A stretch of DNA of 64,000 nt, from the NCBI GenBank assembly GCA_026003255.1, contig BPGX01000003.1, forward strand, positions 1-64,000. Reading direction: 5' to 3'. The translations under genes and the position numbers were made by a program. Under the pieces are notes generated by a model. It saw only the letters and a program-made list of their open reading frames with translations, was not told the origin of the DNA and ran no database searches. Position 1 is the first letter of the stretch. Each line of letters starts with the position of its first letter. Shown here one piece after another: positions 8,883-17,228 of this stretch. This stretch comes from Bacteroidia bacterium. GTDB taxonomy: Bacteria; Bacteroidota; Bacteroidia; B-17B0; Aurantibacillaceae.

Positions 8883-9236
8883 ATGTTGAGAGCAATTGAA
8901 ATTAAAGGCATTCAATGTTATGCTTTTCATGGTTGTATGCCCGAAGAAAAGAAAACAGGAGGCAAATATTTAGTAGATGTAATTATTCATTATGATTTCG
9001 AAATAGCGGCAGATACAGATGATTTAAAAAATACAATTGATTATTGTGTCATATACAATATTGTACAGGAACAAATGGCTGTACCAACCAGATTAATTGA
9101 AACAGTAGCAAAAAAAATTGCCATAGTGTGTAAACAAAAATATCCCGACATACAAAAAATTTTCGTAAAAGTTTATAAATTGTCTCCACCTATAAATGGA
9201 TTAGTGGAACACGTGGCGGTAAGTTATGAGTTATGA
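8883..9236 (+). CDS. folB: dihydroneopterin aldolase (FolB)
   Basis: A 117-residue FolB of normal length. The start IKGIQCYAFHGCMPEEKKTG carries the family motif (FHG, then the catalytic E/K region), and IDYCVIYNIVQEQM and RLIETVAKKIA are also conserved. It converts 7,8-dihydroneopterin to 6-hydroxymethyl-dihydropterin in folate synthesis. It begins 19 bp after the receptor gene, so they may share a transcript although their functions are unrelated. The last five codons (SYEL and stop) lie inside the left end of an intergenic repeat, which suggests the repeat altered the natural C-terminus slightly. Confidence 0.92.
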   Translation: MLRAIEIKGIQCYAFHGCMPEEKKTGGKYLVDVIIHYDFEIAADTDDLKNTIDYCVIYNIVQEQMAVPTRLIETVAKKIAIVCKQKYPDIQKIFVKVYKLSPPINGLVEHVAVSYEL

Positions 9237-9372
9237 TTGATGAGTTAGGAGTTTTTTTTACCACATAGAAACATAGGAGATATAGGTAACATAGATTTAT
9301 TCTATGTGTTCTATGTCGTAATTTCTATGAACCTATGTGTTTTCATGAATAGTTATGAGTGTGGAGTTATAG
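9222..9372 (-). repeat. palindromic intergenic repeat, copy B (reverse of copy A)
   Basis: Read on the minus strand, this follows copy A almost word for word: AACTATTCATGA, then GACATAGAACACATAG, then CTCCTATGTTTCTATGTGG and AACTCCTAACTCAT. The ends are again GAGTTATGAGTT-type tails. The element covers the folB stop codon and could act as a hairpin terminator for it. Confidence 0.75.
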
Positions 9373-9467
9373 TATCTGAAAATAAGATTTTAGTCAAATA
9401 ATCTGTTGAATTAATAACATTTTTTGTGAATTGGTTAAAAATTATCACTTAATAAATAATAAGAAAT

Positions 9468-9507
9468 ATTGCCATTTATCCGCATTAATTGCCATTTATC
9501 CGCATTA
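9468..9507. repeat. two perfect tandem 20-bp repeats
   Basis: The unit ATTGCCATTTATCCGCATTA occurs twice without interruption (9468-9487 and 9488-9507), followed by a partial third word ATTTATCC. It lies about 110 bp upstream of the T9SS cargo start. It may be a duplicated regulatory site or a replication slip. Confidence 0.8.
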
Positions 9508-9584
9508 TTTATCCATTCAAATAAACAGACCAAAAAAATAATAAAAAACTAATATTTTAACAATTTAGAATAAATTTAATTACT

Positions 9585-9592
9585 TATATTTG
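9585..9592 (+). promoter_or_regulatory. -7 box of the T9SS cargo gene
   Basis: TATATTTG matches TAnnTTTG exactly. It is placed 28 bp before an ATG at 9621, which begins a typical MRKT signal-peptide start. This supports 9621 as the ancestral start of the gene annotated from 9649. Confidence 0.6.
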
Positions 9593-9648
9593 CAGCAAAC
9601 AAATCATAAAAACTAAAACTATGAGAAAAACATGTCTTAATCGCTTCA

Positions 9649-11733
9649 ATGCTTATTGCAGGAGCAGGTATGTATGCCCAAAATGGGAAAATACAACGAC
9701 CTGCCAATGCAGTGCCAGTGAACATGGCCGAAAGAGAAATGAGAAAACATTTCATTAATGAACAAAACAATTCACTTGCATTAACAGAACGTAAAACGGC
9801 TGTTCGTCCCAAACTAAACTCTAACAGAAATGGCAATGGACATCAACAAATTGCCACCGTGTCAGCCACTCGTTTTAGCGGATCTATGAATGCTTATGGA
9901 GTTTTAACCTCTAATCAAAAACCGTTACAATACAATTCTGATATTGATATTGTAACATTTGTGCATCGTAAAAGTCAATTTTTCACTACTTCACCTGTTA
10001 GTAATTCTGGTTCAATTGTCACATCATGGTCATTGAATAAAGGTACAACATGGGATTCAACTTGTATCTGGGCAGATGGTACAAATTTAGGACGTTATCC
10101 TAATGGTGGTATTTACAATCCTCCCGGAAATACTAATGTAAATAATATCTATTTTGTAGGTACAGGACCAGCAACAACTGGCTCTGGTTGGGTAGGTAAT
10201 TGGTATGCTAGTAAGCCATATACTGCCTCAGTAGGGGGTAATAATACTGCTCTTCCTTCTCCGAATACTCAATTTATTTCATCTGCATATATGAATAGCA
10301 AACAGGATATGGTGCGCTATTATTATACCTACACAACAGATGGAGTTGTAAGAGCTGCCGGTGCTATTGTAAATGACATTAATGCTACAACTAATTTAGC
10401 GTATTCACCAAGAGGAATGGCTATTATGAGAGGTGTGTTTAATGCAGGGTCTTTTAACTGGATATTAGATTCATTGATTTATCCAGTAGAATATTCTACA
10501 GTAAATGGTAATGCTTTGTTAAGTGTTCCATTAATGGCTTGGAGTAATGATGGTAGCATTGGCTATGCTGTGATGTTGGGTGTTCGCCAAGGTGCTACTG
10601 GTACAATGAGAGGTATCCAACCAATTGTTTATAAAACCACAAACAATGGTGCTACATGGACACTTTTACCTCAATATGATTTTACACTTCTTGATCAGGT
10701 GGATAATAGATTACCAATTGCTACTGGAAATTATACTTATGCTATACCTTTCTTCTCTACTGGAGAAGGAGTGGATGTTACAGTAGATGCCCAAGGACGT
10801 TTACACTTAGTCGGAACTGTGGTAAGTGCATATAGTGATCATGTTGATTCGTTGTTTTATACCTATGCATTTAACTCAGGTGGTGGTTGTGGTGCACAAA
10901 ATTATTCTTTCTGGTATGGAAGTACTTTAACACACCCAACTATTATGGACTTCGTTTTAGAAAATAATAATACATGGAATGGTATTGTTGTGGATTCTAT
11001 GGCTACAGAAGGAACGAGCGGTGGTGACAATACTTGCAGCCAATGGGATGCCTCTACATTAGATATCGATGCCAGAATTCAGGTTTCAAGAAATGATGCT
11101 GGAAACGTTATTTTCTACTCATGGACAGAAACAGACACTACTGTAACAGGTCATCACTTTAATGTATATCCTGATTTGTACATGAAAGCGTATGATATTA
11201 ATACAAATTTAACAACCAGTAAAACTTTAGTGATTGGTACAAGTGCAACTTCACCACCAGCAGCTGCTTCCGGAATTTTCTGGCATTATATGTCTCCAAG
11301 AGTAATTAATGTAGGTAGTGGTACTTATGAAGTTCCATTTACATTTAGTGCTGACTTAACTTTTGGTGGAACAAGTCCGGTTGATCATTTCTACATAAGT
11401 GGTGCTCAATTTGGACCAGCAGATTTTGTTAATCCTCCTTTACCACTTTCATCCAAGAACACTACCACTATTGCTAAAAACAACGTAAGTGCTAACATCT
11501 ATCCTAACCCAACCAATAATGTTACTCAATTGGTAGTGAACTTAGAGAAATCTTCTGATATTCATGTTGAAATTATGAATGCTCTCGGTCAAGTTATCAA
11601 TTCAATGGATATCAAAGGTGAAGCCGGTCAACATGTTATCAATGTGGATTTATCTAATGAAACTGCTGGTGTTTACTTCTACAATGTAACGACTAATGCA
11701 GGTAAAACAAGCGGAAAAATTGTAAAACAATAA
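9649..11733 (+). CDS. T9SS type A sorting-domain secreted protein with BNR-like repeats; signal peptide frame broken
   Basis: The open frame gives 694 residues. The C-terminal 80 residues are a clear T9SS type A sorting domain (NIYPNPTNN, then AGVYFYNVTTNAGKTSGKIV). The body contains Asp-box-like words (KTTNNGATWTLLP), suggesting a propeller-like extracellular domain. The start at 9649 gives a poor signal peptide with no basic residues. An ATG at 9621 encodes MRKT but is one base out of frame. Removing a T near 9633 gives MRKTVLIASMLIAGAGMYAQ, a classic signal peptide, and 703 residues. As read, export may fail. The gene ends at a strong terminator. Its function beyond surface secretion is unknown. 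Confidence 0.85.
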   Translation: MLIAGAGMYAQNGKIQRPANAVPVNMAEREMRKHFINEQNNSLALTERKTAVRPKLNSNRNGNGHQQIATVSATRFSGSMNAYGVLTSNQKPLQYNSDIDIVTFVHRKSQFFTTSPVSNSGSIVTSWSLNKGTTWDSTCIWADGTNLGRYPNGGIYNPPGNTNVNNIYFVGTGPATTGSGWVGNWYASKPYTASVGGNNTALPSPNTQFISSAYMNSKQDMVRYYYTYTTDGVVRAAGAIVNDINATTNLAYSPRGMAIMRGVFNAGSFNWILDSLIYPVEYSTVNGNALLSVPLMAWSNDGSIGYAVMLGVRQGATGTMRGIQPIVYKTTNNGATWTLLPQYDFTLLDQVDNRLPIATGNYTYAIPFFSTGEGVDVTVDAQGRLHLVGTVVSAYSDHVDSLFYTYAFNSGGGCGAQNYSFWYGSTLTHPTIMDFVLENNNTWNGIVVDSMATEGTSGGDNTCSQWDASTLDIDARIQVSRNDAGNVIFYSWTETDTTVTGHHFNVYPDLYMKAYDINTNLTTSKTLVIGTSATSPPAAASGIFWHYMSPRVINVGSGTYEVPFTFSADLTFGGTSPVDHFYISGAQFGPADFVNPPLPLSSKNTTTIAKNNVSANIYPNPTNNVTQLVVNLEKSSDIHVEIMNALGQVINSMDIKGEAGQHVINVDLSNETAGVYFYNVTTNAGKTSGKIVKQ

Positions 11734-11752
11734 TTTCATTCTGATAAATGCT

Positions 11753-11789
11753 AAAAAGCCCGCTATTCTTTTGAGTAGCGGGCTTTTTT
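11753..11789 (+). terminator. rho-independent terminator
   Basis: A long stem of AAAAAGCCCGCTA pairs with TAGCGGGCTTTTT across a 10-nt loop and is followed by T-rich sequence. It ends the T9SS cargo transcript. Its A-rich 5' arm could also stop the convergent methyltransferase transcript. Confidence 0.9.
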
Positions 11790-11800
11790 ATTTTTGTTTA

Positions 11801-12589
11801 TTAGTACTTTAATATAAAATGTTGAGAATATTGAATGTTAGGATTAAAAAGAACTATTCCACAACGAAATAAATCAAGCGTGTATTTTTTTTCGGGCCGT
11901 TGGCATATTTCACGCCATGCTTTTGTCATTTCTTTATTCCAATAAATATCATCAATTATTAAAACAGATTTTGGTGCTATTTGAGGATATATTTTTGTGT
12001 AATAATTAAGTGTAGCGTCGTAGGTATGATTGCCATCTATGAAAACAAAATCAAAAGTTTGGTTTTGCAATAAATTATCCAATACATCATCAAAAAGTCC
12101 ATGAATGAGTTTTACATTTGTAATATGTTGTTGCTTTAATAATTCGGTTGCATATTGATATAGTATCTTTTGTCCTTCGATACTTGTTACTTTACCCTGC
12201 GTAGCTTTTGCTAAATACAATGTATTCATTCCAATTGAAGTGCCTAATTCTAATATGTTTTGACAATTTAAATGTTGAATAATTCTAAAATATAGTTCAG
12301 AATATTCAGGTGGAGTAGTGGCAATTGAAAGTATTTCTTTGATAGAAGTATTTTTTTTTAATACTGTGGATTTGGCGCCAATATCATCATAGATAATCGT
12401 TCTATTATCACAGGATAATTTTTTTCTTAAAAGATTCAATTCATCAAATGAATAGTAATAGTTGTTTTTATCAAAGCAGTGTTTTACCAGTTCAAACAAA
12501 AAGGGGGAATGAATATGATGAATATCTTTAGCATGAAGATGATACTTAATGTAATGTACCAATCTATGTAATACAATATCAATTTTCAC
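11801..12589 (-). CDS. class I SAM-dependent methyltransferase (O-methyltransferase-like)
   Basis: A 262-residue protein with the SAM-binding core in its C-terminal two thirds: motif I ILELGTSIGMNTLYLA (about residue 111), then the acidic loop SIEGQ, FDFVFIDGNHTYDATLNYY, and VLIIDDIYWNKEM. The order and the metal-site-like DGNH/DD acids match the Methyltransf_24 / O-methyltransferase group. The N-terminal region (HHIHSPFLFELV) is common in Bacteroidota members. Its ATG overlaps the end of the HTTM gene by 11 bp, so the two are translationally coupled. The substrate is unknown. Confidence 0.85.
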   Translation of the reverse strand: MKIDIVLHRLVHYIKYHLHAKDIHHIHSPFLFELVKHCFDKNNYYYSFDELNLLRKKLSCDNRTIIYDDIGAKSTVLKKNTSIKEILSIATTPPEYSELYFRIIQHLNCQNILELGTSIGMNTLYLAKATQGKVTSIEGQKILYQYATELLKQQHITNVKLIHGLFDDVLDNLLQNQTFDFVFIDGNHTYDATLNYYTKIYPQIAPKSVLIIDDIYWNKEMTKAWREICQRPEKKYTLDLFRCGIVLFNPNIQYSQHFILKY

Positions 12590-14003
12590 TAATAGTCAAT
12601 TTATCAATTGCAGGATTACAAAGACAAAGATTTTCTAACTCGTTTTTAAATTGATAGCCAGGTAATGTAATTTTTTTCATATAAAGTATATTTAATGCTT
12701 CAATAGTATTATCGGGATGTTTGGAGTTCCATTGACGAATCAAATAATAACAAAAGTAGGACTTGATAAAATTATATTGGGTTTGTTCGTAATTTTCTAA
12801 AAATTTTCTCCATCTATCGCCTTTTAAATAATTAAAATTTTGAGTTGTTTTTTCATAATGTATTTTTGATGAGTTGTGAATAATATCCCATTCAGTATTA
12901 TCTGATTTAATGCCTCTTAATACCAGATGGCCATCGTATCTTTTTACACCGGGGGAAAACATATTCCACCTTTGTGAAAGCCCGATACTATTCAATATTC
13001 TATCTTCTAGCAAGGTTATAGTAAAATAATTGGTGTTTAATGTCGCTAAATTAAATCTTAAAATAAGTATGAAAATAAGTAAGGAAAAATAAAAAGATAT
13101 TTTAGAAAACTTTGTAATAATAATTCTATTTTGCTGATGAAGGTTTAATAGCATTATGGCTGTAGTAATACCAACAAATGGGAAAATGCCAACTTTGAGA
13201 TGAGTAACAATAAAGAGATGTAAAAGGATTATTAAAAATAAAGAAACGTTTCTAATGAATGAATTAATTGAAAGAATTAAGAAAATAGGTGCGATAATTT
13301 CTTGAACATAATAGACAAAAAATGTTGCAAACTTCATTAATAAAGGATGAGAATAGGTCCAATGTCCTAATCCCAATCGCAAAGTTTCTAAACTTAGTGC
13401 ATAATAAATTGCTTCTCCCGAAACTCTCCATTCATCAGCGGTTTTAAGGAATGCTGAAAACAAGTAAACAAAAGCAATATTAAAATAAAATACTACAAAC
13501 ATCCAGGAAAATTCATTATTGGATGATGAATAATTATTTTGTTTTCTGTTGGTCAAGTATGCATCTAATGAATAAAATCTATTCCAGGGCAAATAAATCA
13601 TATAAAATATTGTCAATCTTAGTAAATCATCTCCACCCTGTAAAATCAAAGGATTCCGATGATGTAAAGAAAGTAAAAAAATAAAATTGAGAATCGTAAA
13701 CACACGAGTTTTATAGCCCACTAATAAAAATGATACAATTAAGAAGTGAATAAAAAACAAACATTTTTGTTGCACATAAGAGTCAAATATATTGTGTAGA
13801 GAAAAGTAATATTGATAAAATGGGTAGTATTCTTTAATAATACTTGTAGGTAAAACACCAGCATTGGTATAATGGGCTTCAAAGTTTTGAAATCTAAAAA
13901 GCAAATCAAACAACAGAATTATGGAAATTAAAATTCTGCCTACTGATAAAAGCCGAGAATTAAAGGTGTAATGGGAATATATGTAATTAAGAAAAGTATT
14001 CAT
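12579..14003 (-). CDS. HTTM domain membrane protein
   Basis: A 474-residue protein with about eight membrane segments in its first two thirds. The signature region HHRNPLILQGGDDLLRLTIF is characteristic of the HTTM family (distant relatives of vitamin K-dependent gamma-carboxylase). The C-terminal third (about 340-474) is soluble and begins near SQRWNMFSP. The bacterial family's function is not established. The gene overlaps the methyltransferase gene by 11 bp, hinting at joint action on a small or membrane molecule. It is preceded by the terminator of the upstream lipoprotein gene. Confidence 0.8.
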   Translation of the reverse strand: MNTFLNYIYSHYTFNSRLLSVGRILISIILLFDLLFRFQNFEAHYTNAGVLPTSIIKEYYPFYQYYFSLHNIFDSYVQQKCLFFIHFLIVSFLLVGYKTRVFTILNFIFLLSLHHRNPLILQGGDDLLRLTIFYMIYLPWNRFYSLDAYLTNRKQNNYSSSNNEFSWMFVVFYFNIAFVYLFSAFLKTADEWRVSGEAIYYALSLETLRLGLGHWTYSHPLLMKFATFFVYYVQEIIAPIFLILSINSFIRNVSLFLIILLHLFIVTHLKVGIFPFVGITTAIMLLNLHQQNRIIITKFSKISFYFSLLIFILILRFNLATLNTNYFTITLLEDRILNSIGLSQRWNMFSPGVKRYDGHLVLRGIKSDNTEWDIIHNSSKIHYEKTTQNFNYLKGDRWRKFLENYEQTQYNFIKSYFCYYLIRQWNSKHPDNTIEALNILYMKKITLPGYQFKNELENLCLCNPAIDKLTISEN

Positions 14004-14014
14004 TTAAAATAAAA

Positions 14015-14039
14015 AAACCGTCAGTTTTTCTGACGGTTT
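14015..14039 (-). terminator. rho-independent terminator of the lipoprotein gene
   Basis: On the minus strand AAACCGTCAG and CTGACGGTTT form a 10-bp stem with a 5-nt loop, followed by a T run. It separates the lipoprotein gene from the HTTM gene. Confidence 0.9.
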
Positions 14040-14061
14040 CAAAGATACGATTTTATTTGCC

Positions 14062-14607
14062 TTATATGCACGTCATCGCACCGGATACGGTTACAACTGG
14101 GAATGGGAACTGCATTTGAGTACAGGGAATATTATTGAAAGTAGCTGTAACATTTCCAGCAGATGAAGTGGTGACACTTATCATACCGGATGCAGAATAC
14201 CACACTACACCACTTGGCTGACCGGGAGCGTTATACACAATCATTTGAGCAACACTATTGGAAGTTGGAGTGCCGCTTTGTAAATTGTAACTACCTGTAG
14301 AGGGAGGTGCAAAGAAATTAATTTGAACAGTCGTTGCACCGTTAAAAGCCATTAACGTATTACCACTTCCACACGAAGCAAAAGACCAGCCGGCTCCTCC
14401 AACATTTAGAGTACTATTAGAGGTAGCAGGATTGGTAATTGTGCTCGTGCCAGTAGTTGTTACGGAATTAGGATTAGGGTTTCCACCTCCGCCAACTTCA
14501 TCTCTATATCCTGGTGCAATACTATCGTCTTTGCTTTTATTACACATTACCATTACTAATGTTGATAATGCAAGCAATAAACCATAAATTAATTTTGAGG
14601 TTTTCAT
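14062..14607 (-). CDS. probable surface-exposed lipoprotein of unknown function
   Basis: A 181-residue protein from the ATG at 14607 (an ATG at 14613 is also possible). It has a lipoprotein-like signal with basic start MKTSK, a hydrophobic core and Cys at about residue 22 (TLVMVMC). The lipobox is not ideal. After Cys comes NKSKDDS, which resembles the K-(D/E)2 surface-export signal described in Capnocytophaga, so I infer it may reach the outer surface. A low-complexity G/N/T/S linker (about 38-70) precedes a small beta-rich domain with two late Cys residues. It is a single-gene unit with its own terminator. I do not recognise a family. Confidence 0.75.
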   Translation of the reverse strand: MKTSKLIYGLLLALSTLVMVMCNKSKDDSIAPGYRDEVGGGGNPNPNSVTTTGTSTITNPATSNSTLNVGGAGWSFASCGSGNTLMAFNGATTVQINFFAPPSTGSYNLQSGTPTSNSVAQMIVYNAPGQPSGVVWYSASGMISVTTSSAGNVTATFNNIPCTQMQFPFPVVTVSGAMTCI

Positions 14608-14731
14608 AAACATAAATTTTTTCGCATTAAATTTAAATAAATTTTTAATGATAAACCAAATGATTTTGATGAATGGGTTTATTTATTTATTGAATGAGTG
14701 TTTTGATTGATTGAAAGGGCGTTTTTATTTA

Positions 14732-15373
14732 TTAAATGGTAATTCTTTTTCGTTGTAAAATATCAATAATAGAAGGATAAGTAGTATTGATAATGTGATT
14801 TCTGATAGTATCTTTATCAAACCATTCTACTTTTTCAATACCCTCTTCAATTTGTGGAATTAAGGATTTTACATTGCTTGTTTGCATTGAAAACCACTGC
14901 GTTATTTTTAATATCCATTCTTCTTTTTGATAAAAAAAATGAAAGGTAACGCCTAAATTTTCAGTAATTGAAACATTGGAAATTCCTGTTTCTTCAATAC
15001 ATTCTCTTATAGCCGCTTCTTCGGCGGTTTCATTTTTATCAATTTTACCTTTTGGTAAGTCCCAATACCCACGCTTATATATAAATAAAAATTTTTGACG
15101 ATTATTTTCAATTAACCCGCCTGCTGCATACATTACTTTAAAGTACGTGGGGAAAAAAAATGAAACAAATGAAATTAATAAATCATTTGAATTAAAAAAC
15201 AAATAAAGTATTTTTTCTGTATTAGTTAACCACTTAAGTAATGTTTGATATAATAATGAATAACTTGTAGAAGGATTAATAAAAATAGTTTCAGAAGAGT
15301 TATTTGATAAAACTTTTGAATGTTTATCAGTCAAAATAATCGTTTTATCTAAATAGTAAATCTTGATATTCAT
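14732..15373 (-). CDS. Nudix hydrolase
   Basis: A 213-residue protein with the Nudix box GKIDKNETAEEAAIRECIEE, continuing TGI, at about residues 128-150, preceded by RGYWDLPK. This matches GX5EX7REUXEEXGU with all catalytic acids present. The N-terminal 105 residues are an extra region without a recognised domain. The enzyme probably hydrolyses a nucleoside diphosphate linked to another group; the substrate is unknown. The gene is divergent from pyrE with only 43 bp between starts, so the two promoters must overlap. Confidence 0.88.
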   Translation of the reverse strand: MNIKIYYLDKTIILTDKHSKVLSNNSSETIFINPSTSYSLLYQTLLKWLTNTEKILYLFFNSNDLLISFVSFFFPTYFKVMYAAGGLIENNRQKFLFIYKRGYWDLPKGKIDKNETAEEAAIRECIEETGISNVSITENLGVTFHFFYQKEEWILKITQWFSMQTSNVKSLIPQIEEGIEKVEWFDKDTIRNHIINTTYPSIIDILQRKRITI

Positions 15374-15383
15374 AATTTATTCG

Positions 15384-15391
15384 TATTATTG
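15384..15391 (+). promoter_or_regulatory. candidate -7 box of pyrE
   Basis: TATTATTG is one mismatch from TAnnTTTG and is 25 bp before the ATG at 15417. It lies downstream of a possible upstream start at 15363, so it favours 15417 as the real pyrE start. Confidence 0.45.
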
Positions 15392-15416
15392 CTGCCCTAA
15401 AATTTTAAGAACCTTT

Positions 15417-16085
15417 ATGAAGGGGAACAATGAAATTGCCAGCAAAGTTGCAGAATATCTTTTACAAATTAAAGCCGTAAAATTGAGTCCTCAAAAACCT
15501 TTTCAATGGAGTAGTGGATTGTTTTCACCTATCTATTGCGATAATCGTTTAATACTTTCTTACCCTTCATTAAGAACATTTATTCGCCAAAAATTTGTAG
15601 ATATAATTAATGAACATTTTGGTAAAGCGGATGTTATTGCTGGTGTTGCTACTGGTGGAATTGCTCACGGAGTATTAGTGGCTCAAGAATTTGGATTGCC
15701 TTTTGTTTATGTTCGTCCGGAACCTAAAAAACACGGATTATCTAACGCTATTGAAGGATTTATAGAAAAAGGGCAATCTGTGATTGTAATTGAAGATTTG
15801 ATTTCAACAGGGGGAAGTAGTTTAAGAGCCATTGAGCATCTTAAAGAAGCTGATTGCATCATTAAAGGAATGGTGTCAATTTTTACATACAATTTTAAGA
15901 TTGCCTCTGATGCGTTTAAAAAAAATAAATTACAAGTTTATTCTTTATCTAATTTTAATGAACTTATTCAGGTAGCACTTAATAAAGAATATATCACAGA
16001 ACTGGATTTTAATCTTCTTAAAGAATGGCAAGAAGACCCTGAAGAATGGTCTGAAAAAATAAAAAATAATAATGCATCAAGTTAA
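15417..16085 (+). CDS. pyrE: orotate phosphoribosyltransferase
   Basis: A 222-residue PyrE catalysing orotate + PRPP to OMP in pyrimidine synthesis. Visible motifs are FQWSSGLFSPIYCDNR near the N-terminus, IAGVATGGIAHG, FVYVRPEPKKHG, and the PRPP loop VIVIEDLISTGGSSLRAI at about residue 122. The start at 15417 is chosen because it gives the normal length and follows a candidate promoter; an upstream in-frame start at 15363 would add 18 atypical residues. It overlaps the next gene by 14 bp. Confidence 0.95.
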   Translation: MKGNNEIASKVAEYLLQIKAVKLSPQKPFQWSSGLFSPIYCDNRLILSYPSLRTFIRQKFVDIINEHFGKADVIAGVATGGIAHGVLVAQEFGLPFVYVRPEPKKHGLSNAIEGFIEKGQSVIVIEDLISTGGSSLRAIEHLKEADCIIKGMVSIFTYNFKIASDAFKKNKLQVYSLSNFNELIQVALNKEYITELDFNLLKEWQEDPEEWSEKIKNNNASS

Positions 16086-16500
16086 TAATAATAACTTTGA
16101 AATAGCTTCCGATTGGAAAATATGCCAATCCACCATTAATAAATTGATTCAGTTTCTTACAAATATCAAACATTTAGAAAGTATTTTGCCAAAAGATAAA
16201 ATTCATAATTTTCAAGTGCTTGAAAACAACAAAATATCATTTGAAATAGAACAAATTATTCAGTTGACTTTGTCTATTGATTATGATGAAAATAATACAG
16301 TAGAGCCACATAGAATTTATTATCATTCAGAACCTTTTGGCAACTATCATTTATCGCTTATTGCTCAATTTCAGAATAACCAAAGCCAAATCATACTTAC
16401 AGGAAATTTAAATCCTTTTGTATTAAGTATCGCCCGAAAAAAACTTCAACACCTTGTAGACCGTATCAATCAAGAGTTATCTAATTTAATACTCTCATAA
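16072..16500 (+). CDS. SRPBCC-like small protein
   Basis: A 142-residue protein overlapping pyrE by 14 bp. The alternating pattern (FEIASDWKICQSTINKLIQF, the LESILPKDKIHNFQVLENN region, and a long C-terminal helix KKLQHLVDRINQEL) fits the helix-grip SRPBCC fold, which binds hydrophobic ligands. I recall proteins like this next to pyrE in other Bacteroidota. Whether it acts in pyrimidine metabolism is unknown. There is no catalytic motif to name. Confidence 0.65.
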   Translation: MHQVNNNNFEIASDWKICQSTINKLIQFLTNIKHLESILPKDKIHNFQVLENNKISFEIEQIIQLTLSIDYDENNTVEPHRIYYHSEPFGNYHLSLIAQFQNNQSQIILTGNLNPFVLSIARKKLQHLVDRINQELSNLILS

Positions 16501-16505
16501 ACTCC

Positions 16506-17210
16506 ATGCAAAACCCTCTGCCATTATCTGAAAGAATTGTCTATGAAGATAATCATCTATTAGTGATTAATAAATTACCCACTGAAATTGTTCAAGAAGA
16601 TAAAACAGGCGATGTTTCTTTACTATCTCAATTAAAAGATTTTATCAAACAAAGAGATAATAAAATCGGTAATGTATTTTTAGAAGTTATTCATCGTATA
16701 GACAGACCAGTTTCAGGATTGGTAATGTTTGCCAAAACAAGTAAAGCATTGAGTAAGTTTAATGAAATTTTAAGAGAACAAAAAATTCAAAAAATTTATC
16801 TTGCTGTTGTTCAAAATAAACCACCGAAAGAAAAAGATACACTTGAACATTACATCGTTCGGAATACTCAAAAGAACAAAAGTAAAGCATTCTTAAAAGA
16901 AACAAAAGGAAGCAAAAAAGCCATATTATCGTATGAACTTATCGCTAAATCAGAAAGATATTATTTATTAAGAATAATCCTTATTACAGGTAGACATCAT
17001 CAAATTCGTGCACAATTGAGTGCTATTAACTGTCCTATAAAAGGAGATATTAAATACGGTTATCCCCGCACCAATCCAGGTGGATACATTCATCTGCACA
17101 GTTATCAATTAGAATTTGAACATCCTATAAAAAATGAAACGATTAAATTATCCTGTCGTCCTGCATTTTATGATAAATTGTGGTCAGAAGTGTTTTTTGA
17201 TAAATTTTAA
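16506..17210 (+). CDS. RluA family pseudouridine synthase
   Basis: A 234-residue enzyme with the RluA catalytic motif HRIDRPVSGLVMFAKT at about residue 62, in which Asp is the nucleophile. Conserved KIYLAVV and ITGRHHQIRAQLS follow. It lacks an S4 domain, as many short RluA proteins do. It isomerises uridine to pseudouridine in rRNA or tRNA; the target site cannot be told from the sequence. It starts 5 bp after the SRPBCC gene, in the pyrE run. Confidence 0.92.
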   Translation: MQNPLPLSERIVYEDNHLLVINKLPTEIVQEDKTGDVSLLSQLKDFIKQRDNKIGNVFLEVIHRIDRPVSGLVMFAKTSKALSKFNEILREQKIQKIYLAVVQNKPPKEKDTLEHYIVRNTQKNKSKAFLKETKGSKKAILSYELIAKSERYYLLRIILITGRHHQIRAQLSAINCPIKGDIKYGYPRTNPGGYIHLHSYQLEFEHPIKNETIKLSCRPAFYDKLWSEVFFDKF

Positions 17211-17228
17211 TTTATTTTGCAAAAAAAT

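Noticed and set aside
9200..9216. GGAACACGTGG in folB as a possible parS half-site
   Set aside because: It is not a full palindrome and lies within coding sequence far from parB; no matching second copy was seen.
9468..9507. A CRISPR array
   Set aside because: Only two abutting copies with no spacer and no cas genes.
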